Source of the DNA: a bacterium
Lineage (GTDB): Bacteria; Desulfobacterota; DSWW01
Direction: 5' to 3'
NCBI GenBank assembly: GCA_028277985.1
Contig: JANQFG010000069.1
Location: 109,887-173,886 of the forward strand
DNA: 64,000 nt
Numbering within the stretch: the stretch's first letter is position 1; every line of letters begins with the position of its first letter. The position numbers and the translations under genes were made by a program. The notes beneath the pieces are model-generated. The model ran no database searches and was not told where the DNA came from. It saw nothing but the letters and a program-made list of their open reading frames with translations. Shown here piece by piece: positions 41,729-49,531 of the stretch.

Positions 41729-43936
41729 CTAATGAGCCGCAATCGTTCCCTCTTCCACCACCGCGTCCCTCATCCCCTCGGTATTCTCGATGACGGTCAT
41801 CCTGCCCCGACCGATTCGGGCTATCTTGTGCATCAGGTCCGGGTCCGCGTTCTTCTCGTTGATGCAGATGCAGGAAATGCTGACTCCCTTTCGAACCGTC
41901 TTCGCCGCCTCCTGGATGGCAAAGCGAGCCGGGGACGGATGTGGCGCGGTCGCATCACCGTCCGAGACGAGTATGATGTGCTGCTTGCCGCTGCTCTTCG
42001 AATGCCTCGCAAAGAGCCCACGGGCACGCAATAGCCCGAAACCGATGTTCGTGAAGGCGTTGTCGTGGAGGTCCAGGTCCAGGACCTTTTCCGTGAGCAT
42101 GTACGTATTGGTCGTGAGGTCGGAGACCACGTTGGCCAGGTTGGAAAAGGTCACGACTCCCATCCTGTCGCCGTACTGCGAAGAGGCCATGGCCAGCGCG
42201 ATCGCACCCTCTTTCGCGTACCAGAGTTTCTCGAGCTGATCCATCGTGCCCGAGAGATCCAGGCAGAGGAGAATGTTCAGCCGGGTGCGAATGTCCCGCT
42301 TCACCACCCGTATGTCTTCGCGGGCGACCTCACGATGGTGGTTTCGGATGGCCTGATGTATCGAGTCCTTGAGCGAGAAATCACGGTAACAGTCGCCGAA
42401 CCGAAAGGGCCGTTTCCCCACGATGCGCCCTTCGCCCACGAGACATTTCTTCCCGGCGCGGTGCCTGCCCAGACCGGTCAATTGGCTGCCTTCCCAAACC
42501 CGGGGCGCAAGCCTTTCGAGCAACATGGAGATCCCGCGACGGGAGAGCTTGTAACCCCGGTCCTTTCGAGACAGGATCTGACGCTCTTCGAGTTGCTCAA
42601 CCGTTCGAATGAGCGCCTCCTCTTCCAGCTTGGCGCGCAGCTCCGCGGAGAGGCGTTCCTGCTTTTGCCTGGTTTCGTCGATGTCCGAGAGCAGGTCGAA
42701 GGTGAGGTTGTCCTCCAGCTGCCGATCGCGCCATTTTTCGAGCATTCGATCGACCATCTGCCGGTGCATGGCGGCCAGCTCGGATTCCGGGAACCTCTTG
42801 ACCCGCTTGAGCAGGAGATCGAAGAGACCGAACTTGAGGGGTTTGCGGAAGTGGTCCAGTTTCGCGATTTCGTCCACGATGGCCAGCATCTTGTCGGAAG
42901 AAAGAGGAATCCAGTCCTCCGAAGGGCCGGATATCCCGAGGGCCTCGTCGGTGATTTCCCGAATGACTTCCTGGGCCGAACGGTTCGCCACCGCGTGTGA
43001 GGCGAGTTGCACCCGGTGGGGCAGGGCGATCGTGGAAGCGTGCTGCACTACACTTCCCATGGTTTGGCCGGCCAGAACCTTCTCGGTGGAGGCGAGCAGT
43101 TCGCCGTACCGAAGGGTTCCGCGGTTCGAAAGCCCCCGTGAGAGATCTTCGTGATGTCGGGTCTTCTGCACGATCTTCAGGGCGGGCTCCACACAATCGG
43201 CAGAGACCTGAGCTGTGGATACCAGGCGTCTCTCGAAAATGGGATCGGAGACGTAGTCGAGGGCGATCCGGTCGAAGTGGTCGGCCAGGTCCATGGGCAT
43301 CTGAGCGAGCCCCGAGTCCGAGCCGGTGGCCACGATCAGGACGTCGAGGGGAAAAAGCTCGTCCCGGTTGCCTATGGCGATACCGTCTCCGGCCAGCCCC
43401 GCGAGGATCGAATTCAGCACCCTTTCCGGAATGCGATCCATGAAGTCCAGGAGGAGGATGCAGCCGTTGGCCCGGAGGAATTTTCCGGGGACAAAGGCCC
43501 TCGGATCCAGGACGCCGAATTCCAGGGCGCGCAGAGGATTGAAATCCCCGACCAGATCGGCCGTCTTCAGCTCGGCGCTGCCGGACACGTGGCGGACCCG
43601 GTCCTTGCCTGGCAGGGCGTCCTCTGCCAGCTCCTCGCCGTGGGACCGGCGATCGAGGCACCACGGACAGGAAGGCAGATCGAAAGCGCAGTTGACCGTG
43701 CAACCGTCCACCACCGCCCGGTCGGGAAGGAGCTGGACGACCCTCTTGGCCAGCATGGTCTTGCCCACGCCCGGAGGACCAGCGAGGTAGACGTGGTGGC
43801 CCGCTATCAGTGAACAGAGCAGGTCATCCATGGTGCCGGCGGACAGCGATATCCCGTCGAACAGGATGCTGCGGGCCTCTTCGAGTCCGATATCCCATAT
43901 GAATTTCTGAATTTCCTGCTGAACCGTCACAGCCAT
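41729..43936 (-). CDS. ChlD-like AAA+/VWA protein, putative metallocentre chaperone
   Basis: A 735-aa protein. The N-terminal AAA+ domain has Walker A GPPGVGKT (53-60), a four-cysteine insert (Cys79, 83, 90, 93) and a Walker B where the catalytic Glu is Phe165 (LLLDFMDR), so ATP hydrolysis is doubtful. The C-terminal VWA domain (about 545-735) has the MIDAS motif DLSGTMD. The layout matches Mg-chelatase subunit D (inactive AAA+ plus VWA), with the ATPase partner encoded at 44860. MoxR-VWA pairs such as CoxD/CoxE, NorQ/NorD and CbbQ/CbbO install or repair metal sites. Next to CooC and cdhABC, a role in complex maturation is inferred. Confidence 0.8.
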   Translation of the reverse strand: MAVTVQQEIQKFIWDIGLEEARSILFDGISLSAGTMDDLLCSLIAGHHVYLAGPPGVGKTMLAKRVVQLLPDRAVVDGCTVNCAFDLPSCPWCLDRRSHGEELAEDALPGKDRVRHVSGSAELKTADLVGDFNPLRALEFGVLDPRAFVPGKFLRANGCILLLDFMDRIPERVLNSILAGLAGDGIAIGNRDELFPLDVLIVATGSDSGLAQMPMDLADHFDRIALDYVSDPIFERRLVSTAQVSADCVEPALKIVQKTRHHEDLSRGLSNRGTLRYGELLASTEKVLAGQTMGSVVQHASTIALPHRVQLASHAVANRSAQEVIREITDEALGISGPSEDWIPLSSDKMLAIVDEIAKLDHFRKPLKFGLFDLLLKRVKRFPESELAAMHRQMVDRMLEKWRDRQLEDNLTFDLLSDIDETRQKQERLSAELRAKLEEEALIRTVEQLEERQILSRKDRGYKLSRRGISMLLERLAPRVWEGSQLTGLGRHRAGKKCLVGEGRIVGKRPFRFGDCYRDFSLKDSIHQAIRNHHREVAREDIRVVKRDIRTRLNILLCLDLSGTMDQLEKLWYAKEGAIALAMASSQYGDRMGVVTFSNLANVVSDLTTNTYMLTEKVLDLDLHDNAFTNIGFGLLRARGLFARHSKSSGKQHIILVSDGDATAPHPSPARFAIQEAAKTVRKGVSISCICINEKNADPDLMHKIARIGRGRMTVIENTEGMRDAVVEEGTIAAH

Positions 43937-43948
43937 TCCTCAGCTACC

Positions 43949-44001
43949 GGGGTCAGGCCGAAACGATCAACCCTCAGGGTTGATCGTTTCGGCCTGACCC
44001 C
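43949..44001. repeat. 53-bp near-perfect palindrome
   Basis: A 26-bp left arm (43949-43974) and its exact reverse complement (43976-44001) flank one central base. The tips are GGGGTCAGG and CCTGACCCC. It lies between cooC and the ChlD-like gene and may form a strong hairpin that tunes expression within the operon. The tip sequence recurs in the repeat at 62848. Confidence 0.85.
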
Positions 44002-44014
44002 TTGTATTTCGACG

Positions 44015-44863
44015 TCATCCCCGCGAAGGCGGGGACCCCTTGGCTCCTTGAGATACGGCGACCAGCTTTTCCTCGCGGATCGCATCCAGCTTGGAGAAGA
44101 CCTCACGCGCCGCCCTGACGACCGGCTGGTCATCCGGGAGATCCCAGATCGGTCTTCCAAGGGCGTCGTTCTCCACCACCTGCTGGTCAAAGGGGAGGAA
44201 GCCGACCAGTTCCAGGCCCGCCTCTTCCGCATGTTGCTCCACGATCTTCTGTGTCTGTTCCGTGATCTTGTTCACGAGCACCAGAAGCCGGCCAAAGTCC
44301 ACCCGGAGTTCGGTCGCCAGCTCCGCAACTCGACGAGCCGTGTTGAGCCCCCTGGCCGAGGCATCGGTCACGACCAGCATGACGTCCACATCCCGGGCCG
44401 TTCGACGGGAGATGTGCTCGAGCCCTGCCTCTGAATCGATGACGACCGTGGGGTAGTTGAGTGCCTGCGTGTCGATGATTCCCCGCAGGATGTGGTTCAC
44501 GGCACAGTAGCAGCCTTCCCCCTCGCTCCGCCCCATCACCAGCAGATCGAATTCCTCCTCTTCCACGATCGATTCCATGAGGTGCTGCTCGAACTGCTGC
44601 TCGGCCGTGATCGTGCTGGTTTCGTTCCGGCGTGTCTTGTAGTCCAGCACCTTCTCTCGAGCCTGTCCCACCGTGCGCTCGGCCAGGACCCCCAGCGTTT
44701 CGGGCAGATTTGCATCCGGGTCGGCGTCGATGGCCAGCACGGCCCCGTGCTTGCGTTGCTCGCGAACAAGAAGGGAGCTCACCAGCGTCTTTCCGGTGCC
44801 TCCCTTCCCGGCTACAACGATCGTGAATCCCTTGACTGCAGGCGTACCTTTCATGGCGATCAT
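44015..44863 (-). CDS. cooC: CooC-type nickel-insertion ATPase
   Basis: A 282-aa MinD/ParA-like ATPase. The deviant Walker A GKGGTGKT is at residues 19-26, DADPDANLPETLG at 47-59, and the CooC nickel-binding C-x-C is Cys118-Tyr-Cys120 (EGEGCYCAVN). CooC loads nickel into CODH; the related AcsF activates acetyl-CoA synthase. With the C-cluster here incomplete, the A-cluster of CdhC is the more likely client. The start overlaps the ATPase stop (ATGA); ATG 44854 is an alternative. The last ten residues (GAKGSPPSRG) are encoded by a dispersed hairpin repeat that seems to have replaced the natural end. Confidence 0.85.
   Translation of the reverse strand: MIAMKGTPAVKGFTIVVAGKGGTGKTLVSSLLVREQRKHGAVLAIDADPDANLPETLGVLAERTVGQAREKVLDYKTRRNETSTITAEQQFEQHLMESIVEEEEFDLLVMGRSEGEGCYCAVNHILRGIIDTQALNYPTVVIDSEAGLEHISRRTARDVDVMLVVTDASARGLNTARRVAELATELRVDFGRLLVLVNKITEQTQKIVEQHAEEAGLELVGFLPFDQQVVENDALGRPIWDLPDDQPVVRAAREVFSKLDAIREEKLVAVSQGAKGSPPSRG
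44019..44034. repeat. CCCCGC-GAAG-GCGGGG hairpin repeat
   Basis: A 6-bp GC stem with GAAG loop inside GTCATCCCCGCGAAGGCGG, a sequence type I recognise as a widespread proteobacterial intergenic repeat. It overlaps the 3' end of cooC. Confidence 0.6.
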
Positions 44864-45903
44864 CCCTTGGATGGAGAGAGGACCTCTTGCAGCAACTCCT
44901 CGACCAGGCCTACGGCATCGTCGTAGTACTTTGACTCAGGGCTGGTTTTGATCCTTCCGGCCATGGTGGAAACGGCAACGTTTCGAAGATGCTCCTCGGT
45001 CACCGAAGAGTCCCCCCGGAGCCAGGCCTGTGCCTGTGCTTTTTCGTAGAGCGCCAGTGCGGCCCTGACGGAAGCTCCCTGATCCATCTCCTTGCCCCAT
45101 GGATCCTCCCGGGTGGACCTGACGGCGACGAGCAGCTTGTCCAGGGAGTCGTCCGGGAAGTCGATGCCGTCCAGCCTGTTCCCGTATTTCAAGAGGATCT
45201 GTCTCTCGAGAAGCGCCGTCTCCGGGTAACCCATGGTGACTACATCGAAGCGGTCCAGCAGCACGTCCGAAAGCTCTTCCACGCCGGCATGTTCCAGGGG
45301 GTTCATGGTGGCGAGCATCAGGAAGTCGGCCGCATAGTCCACATCGTAGGGACCGATCGTGGCCGTATGCTCCTCGAGCACCTGCAGCAGAGCGTTCTGG
45401 AGCTTTTCCGGGATCCGGTTGAGCTCGTCGAAGAAGACGATCCCTCGGTTTCCCTTGAGCAGCTTGCCGGGCGTGAAGGCGCGCCAATCGTGACACCCGT
45501 ACTGAAAGGCCATGCTAGGGTCGATGTCCCCGAGCAGGTCCTCGGCCGTCAGGTCCGGGCTGCCCTGGATACGCACGAATCTCTGGCCGCCCTGTATGGA
45601 GATCGTTTCGAGGGTATCCCCCTTGTCCTTCTTCTCCCTGCAGGCCGGACAGACCGGATCGCTCGGCCTGCAATGGAACGGGCAGTCCGCAACCGCTTCC
45701 ACTGCGGGCAGGATGGAGGCGAGATGCCTTGCGAGGGTGGTCTTCCCAACTCCCGGCGGTCCCTCGAGCAGGACGTGATGGCCCGCCAGGATCGAGGCCA
45801 GAACCCCCTTTTTCGCTTCTTCCTGGCCCATGATCGCACCCAGGGGGTCTTCGCTCTTTTCAAGGTAGTTCGCCAGGGTTTCCTGCAATCCTTCCAGATT
45901 CAT
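44860..45903 (-). CDS. ChlI/MoxR-type AAA+ ATPase with four-cysteine insert
   Basis: A 347-aa AAA+ ATPase: Walker A GPPGVGKTT (49-57), Walker B IVFFDE (155-160) with the catalytic Glu present, sensor-1 ATMN near 205, and a C-terminal lid. Between Walker A and B sits a Cys insert (Cys74, 78, 85, 88), absent from typical MoxR but also found in the ChlD-like partner, suggesting a shared zinc or Fe-S site. Mg-chelatase subunit I and CoxD are the closest functional models. It is the first recognisable gene of the operon and overlaps cooC by four bases. It would power remodelling of the CdhA-like/CdhC complex. Confidence 0.85.
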   Translation of the reverse strand: MNLEGLQETLANYLEKSEDPLGAIMGQEEAKKGVLASILAGHHVLLEGPPGVGKTTLARHLASILPAVEAVADCPFHCRPSDPVCPACREKKDKGDTLETISIQGGQRFVRIQGSPDLTAEDLLGDIDPSMAFQYGCHDWRAFTPGKLLKGNRGIVFFDELNRIPEKLQNALLQVLEEHTATIGPYDVDYAADFLMLATMNPLEHAGVEELSDVLLDRFDVVTMGYPETALLERQILLKYGNRLDGIDFPDDSLDKLLVAVRSTREDPWGKEMDQGASVRAALALYEKAQAQAWLRGDSSVTEEHLRNVAVSTMAGRIKTSPESKYYDDAVGLVEELLQEVLSPSKG

Positions 45904-45921
45904 CTCTGTTCCTTCCTTTGG

Positions 45922-46701
45922 CTACCATCCGTCCCTGTCCCCGCGGGACAGGATGAACTGGGCACGCACATCCATCCACTGCCGGGATGCGGTCACGAAA
46001 TAGCGTAACAACCCCCTCACCTGGGGGTATACCGTAAACGGATAGATTCGGTTCGGATCCGAGTTGTCCACACCGTAGATCCCGACCCTGTGTGAGCTGA
46101 GAGAGTCCACGTGGGCCTGGACCCAGGCCTCCTGCTGCGACAGGGGGAGGTCCAGTGGTTCCTGAAAGGCGGGCACGACCAGGCCGTAGTCGTTCAGGTG
46201 TTTGTATTTCTTCCTGAGCTCGATGAGGTGCTGTGCCTTCTCGTGAGCGGACGAGTCGCAACGGACCGCGAGCATGGCGAAGAATCCGCGCTGGCCGAGG
46301 GTGCCGTACACGTCCGCGTCGGGATGCTCCTCAATGAGGTAGTCGTGCTCCTGCAAAAGAGAAGCGAAGGCCTGCTTCAAATGGTCCAGCGCTTCCGTTT
46401 CGGCGGCAAAACCGAGACGATTTCGAACCGGCAGGACGTACTTGGTCTTCTCGAGCGTGGGAACCTCCACGGAACCAACCTGCTGCTCACGCTCTATCGG
46501 GCCTTCCAGGTAGCAGGTGTCACGAATCAGCTTGCCTTCCCGAATCAGTTCCATGGCCAGGAGCACCTTTACGGTTGCAGCCGTGTCATTCTTCTCGAGG
46601 ATCTGCATATCCTTGACCACCCAGTCTTCGGGATAGGGAAGCTGGATGGCCATCTTCTTCCCGTGAAAGGCCTTGTTCACGTCCGCCACGGTCGTCGTCA
46701 T
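45922..46701 (-). CDS. First gene of the operon; unknown 259-aa protein
   Basis: A soluble 259-aa protein with no signal peptide, membrane segment or Cys cluster (two Cys). Segments such as MAIQLPYPEDWVVKDMQILE (17-36), YVLPVRNRLGFAAETEALDH (about 88-107) and PQVRGLLRYFVTASRQWMDV (about 227-246) look conserved-type but I cannot place the family. The start lacks a good ribosome site. It lies 18 bp before the ChlI-like gene and directly behind the operon promoter, a position often held by a regulator or substrate adaptor of an AAA+ motor. No function is proposed beyond that. Confidence 0.65.
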   Translation of the reverse strand: MTTTVADVNKAFHGKKMAIQLPYPEDWVVKDMQILEKNDTAATVKVLLAMELIREGKLIRDTCYLEGPIEREQQVGSVEVPTLEKTKYVLPVRNRLGFAAETEALDHLKQAFASLLQEHDYLIEEHPDADVYGTLGQRGFFAMLAVRCDSSAHEKAQHLIELRKKYKHLNDYGLVVPAFQEPLDLPLSQQEAWVQAHVDSLSSHRVGIYGVDNSDPNRIYPFTVYPQVRGLLRYFVTASRQWMDVRAQFILSRGDRDGW

Positions 46702-46751
46702 GGGTGGAAACTCTCTTGCAGCCCTTTGTGGACCCTCTTGGGCCCAGAATA

Positions 46752-46783
46752 TGACCGGTGGTTTCTTTATGACTATCGGTCAT
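46752..46783. promoter_or_regulatory. Operator-like sites in the operon leader
   Basis: ATGAC (46769-46773) and GTCAT (46779-46783) are inverted around five bases immediately after the -10 box. TGACCGGTGGTTT at 46752-46764 closely matches the motif upstream of the promoter at 31693. Both are plausible TetR-family sites; the TetR gene ends the same operon. Confidence 0.4.
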
Positions 46784-46811
46784 TCTAGTCCTGATTCTGA
46801 CCCCATGTCAA
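46782..46811 (-). promoter_or_regulatory. Sigma70 promoter of the acetyl-CoA-synthase operon
   Basis: On the minus strand TTGACA (46806-46811) is followed after 18 bp by TAGAAT (46782-46787), 81 bp upstream of the first start at 46701. All genes from 46701 down to 32526 are co-directional, with overlaps or gaps below 60 bp apart from 78 bp around the palindrome at 43949. Confidence 0.7.
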
Positions 46812-47002
46812 GAGAATTCGTCCGGCTCCGTTGAAGAATGTGCTCCTTGCACCCCCCGAACCGGTCCAGAGCGGGAATCATCGGTTCGGAGGCCGGTTGT
46901 TGTACTGGTGAAGAGTAGCTAGAATGAGCACCGTCATCTTGAGTTGGGGAGGTTGAAGTGTCTCTCAGGGCACATTCCATCTCGCATTTGGGAGAAAGAA
47001 CG

Positions 47003-47848
47003 ATGAGTCTTCCGGGAAAGAAAGTGGAGATCAACGGGGTTAACTACCATGTATCCGACCAGGGTGAGGGCGATCGAGTCGTGCTCCTCCTGCACGGAAT
47101 GCCGGATACCTCCAGCCTGTGGAGGCATCTGGTCCCGGAGTTGCTGAGTGCCGGATACCGTGTGGTCGCACCGGACATGCTCGGGTACGGTGAAAGCGAA
47201 AAGCCCGAAGCGGTTGAGCGTTACGATGGCGAGCTGATCATCGGGGACGTGGTCGGCCTGATCCAGGCCCTGGGCTTGGAGCAGATGGACATCATAGGGC
47301 ACGACTGGGGGGCCTTTGTGAGCTGGGAACTGGTCACCCACATGCCGGACCTGTTCCGGCGGCACGTCGCGATTTCGGTTGGACACGTGGGGGTATTCTT
47401 CGGAGATCTGTCCATCCAGGGGCTGAAAGGCAACTGGTACATGTACCTGAACAGCCTGGATGCGGCTCCGGAGCTATATCTTCACAACAACTGCGAGTTC
47501 CTTCGGAAATTCATCATGCCCTCACACCCGGAGATCGATGAAGTGTGTGAGCGACTCAATGATCTGGGGGCGATGCGCGCCATGCTCAACTGGGACCGGG
47601 CAAACCAGCTGGCCTCCTTCTTCCTCGCCTACGTAAGTGGCCAGGTCGAGATCACGAAATGCAGGGTGCCGACAATGGGTATCTGGAGCGGCGGTGACAC
47701 ATACCTCCCCGAGGGACCGATGAAGAAGACCGCGGACCTCATGGATGCGGAGTGGCGTTACGAGCGTATCGAGCAGGGCTCCCACTGGATCATGTTGGAT
47801 CAGCCTGACGAAACCAACCGCCTGATTCTGGATTGGCTGAATCCCTGA
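47003..47848 (+). CDS. Alpha/beta hydrolase, epoxide-hydrolase/dehalogenase type
   Basis: A 281-aa alpha/beta hydrolase. ATG 47003 follows GGGAGAAAG and is preferred to 46958. HGMPDTSSLW near residue 27 is the oxyanion HGxP motif, GHDWGAF near 96 the nucleophile elbow with Asp, and GSHWIMLDQP near 262 holds the catalytic His. An Asp nucleophile within GHDWGA indicates the epoxide hydrolase / haloalkane or fluoroacetate dehalogenase branch, not esterases. The cap domain (about 130-200) is rich in aromatics. It is divergent from the acetyl-CoA-synthase operon and convergent with the next gene; it may share regulation in the 301-bp spacer. Confidence 0.8.
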   Translation: MSLPGKKVEINGVNYHVSDQGEGDRVVLLLHGMPDTSSLWRHLVPELLSAGYRVVAPDMLGYGESEKPEAVERYDGELIIGDVVGLIQALGLEQMDIIGHDWGAFVSWELVTHMPDLFRRHVAISVGHVGVFFGDLSIQGLKGNWYMYLNSLDAAPELYLHNNCEFLRKFIMPSHPEIDEVCERLNDLGAMRAMLNWDRANQLASFFLAYVSGQVEITKCRVPTMGIWSGGDTYLPEGPMKKTADLMDAEWRYERIEQGSHWIMLDQPDETNRLILDWLNP

Positions 47849-47868
47849 TCCAGAGGAGAGCCGTCTCC

Positions 47869-49308
47869 TCACGTTCCTCGTCTGGCCCTGAAATCGTGGT
47901 AGCGGGCGAATCGTCTGAGGGCCCGGCATGCCCTGGCCAGGGACGGAAATACGGTGATGCCTGCCTCCCTCAGTTCACGGGCACATCGTTCGGCGTCACA
48001 GGAATAACCCTCGTCTTCGATCGCCAGAACGACGGGCCTTCCCCCTGTTTACCCTTGAACAAACTCGCTCAGGCACTCCTTGAATGCAGGCATCGGATCA
48101 CCCCACGCCCCTGCGAGGAATTCAGCGGCAACGCAGACTATGACCAGGTCTATCTGCGGATCTTCGGTTGCCAACTGGAGCGTTCGAGACAGGGCTCTCG
48201 GGTCGGAGAGGGCGGCAGGTATGTCCAAAGGGTTCGCCATTCCTTGGTTTACGAGCAGGATGTACTCGGACATGGCCTTCAACGTCGGTTGCGAAAGAGT
48301 CGGTGTTTCGATCCCTTCTCTTCCACAAACATCCCCGTTCGACACGGTGGCGCCTCCGCCGACCCCGAGAACCGCCGCGCGGGCGCGGGAAATGGGCTGG
48401 AGGTGCACGAAGCTCATGGTTGCATCGATCAATTCGTCGAGCGTCTCGACGCGCACAGCCCCGGTCTGTCGATAGAAGGCATTCCAGATCTGTTCATCCC
48501 CTTTCAGGGACCCGGTGTGCGAGGCCGATGCCCTGGCTCCGGGGTCGGTAAGGCCCGCTTTCCAGACGATCATGGGTTTTTCGGGGTTCACGTGCTTCAC
48601 GAGATCGACGAGGCGTCTTCCATCACGAATACCCTCGAGGTACATGCAGATGATGCCGGTTTCAGGATCATCGGCCAGATAATCCAGGAAATCCACGGCA
48701 TCGATGGCGAGAGCGTTCCCATAGCTGAAGGCCTTGCTGAAACCGATGCCCGCGTCCGGCCCGTGAAGCAGAAAGGAGCGGGCGTGTCCGCCGCTCTGAG
48801 AGATGAAGGCGACTGGGCCGGGGGCGAGTTCGAGTTCCTCGAACATCCGGAACCTGGCGGACGGAATGTGAAAGCCCATGCAGTTCGGTCCCAGAACGTG
48901 AAGGTTCCCTCCTTGGATGATCCGGCGGATCGTGTCGTCCAGCAGCTTGCCTTCTTCGGTCCCGGTTTCCCCAAATCCGGACGTGCAGATCTGAACCGTC
49001 CGGACCTTTGCAGCGACACAGTCCTCCAACACCTTGGGTACCACGGCGGCGGGTACCGCAATGACGACCAGGTCCAGTTGTTCCGGAACGGACAATACAT
49101 CCGGGTAAGTAGTCGCGCCGTCGATTTCTGGGGTTTTCGGATTGATCGGGTACAGTCGTCCAGCGTACCCTGATGTCCTCAGACTCCGAAAGAGCTTGAG
49201 TCCCGAATACCCCGGCGCGCGGGTCTCTTCCTTTCTTGAGACCCCGACGATGCCCACGGACTGAGGCGGAAATCCCTCTCCAAAGGCACGAATTCGCGTC
49301 ATCTCCAA
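47869..49308 (-). pseudogene. Acyl-CoA synthetase (NDP-forming) alpha gene with premature TAA
   Basis: The frame codes an ADP-forming acyl-CoA synthetase alpha part: CoA-binding domain (SVGIVGVSR near residue 17, YPINPKTPEIDG near 53), ligase domain (HVLGPNCMGF, SQSGGHARSF near 181) and SHTGSLKGDE near 277. It stops at TAA 48049-48051 after 419 residues. In the same frame the next 60 codons still read like family sequence (RPVVLAIEDEGYS, then LREAGITVFPSLARACRALR) to TGA 47869. So a single nonsense change appears to have removed the last part of the ligase domain. No ATP-grasp beta part follows. A 419-aa product may still be made; assembly error is possible. Confidence 0.7.
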
Positions 49309-49438
49309 ATGATCCTCGCAGGAAGAATCACGAAAGTGTGATGGGTGGCCGGGGCAGCCGGATGATCCCGATGGGGTGAAATGGGAGCAGTCTAGAAGAG
49401 AGCCCTCTACCTGTCAAACAGAGCGGAGTTCTTTTTGG

Positions 49439-49468
49439 TTGACTCGAGAGAGAGCCTTCCCCTATGCT
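49439..49468 (+). promoter_or_regulatory. Candidate promoter of the 49532 gene
   Basis: TTGACT (49439-49444), 18-bp spacer, TATGCT (49463-49468), 64 bp before the chosen start. Moderate match to sigma70. Confidence 0.45.
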
Positions 49469-49531
49469 TCGAGGATCGCCGTTCGATTGGCAAACACACC
49501 TCTTGAGAGGCCCATTCAGAAGGAGACAGCC

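Noticed and set aside
47869..49308. Recoding of the TAA codon, as with UGA in the selenoprotein
   Set aside because: UAA is not decoded as an amino acid in bacteria of this type, so a nonsense change or sequence error is more likely.
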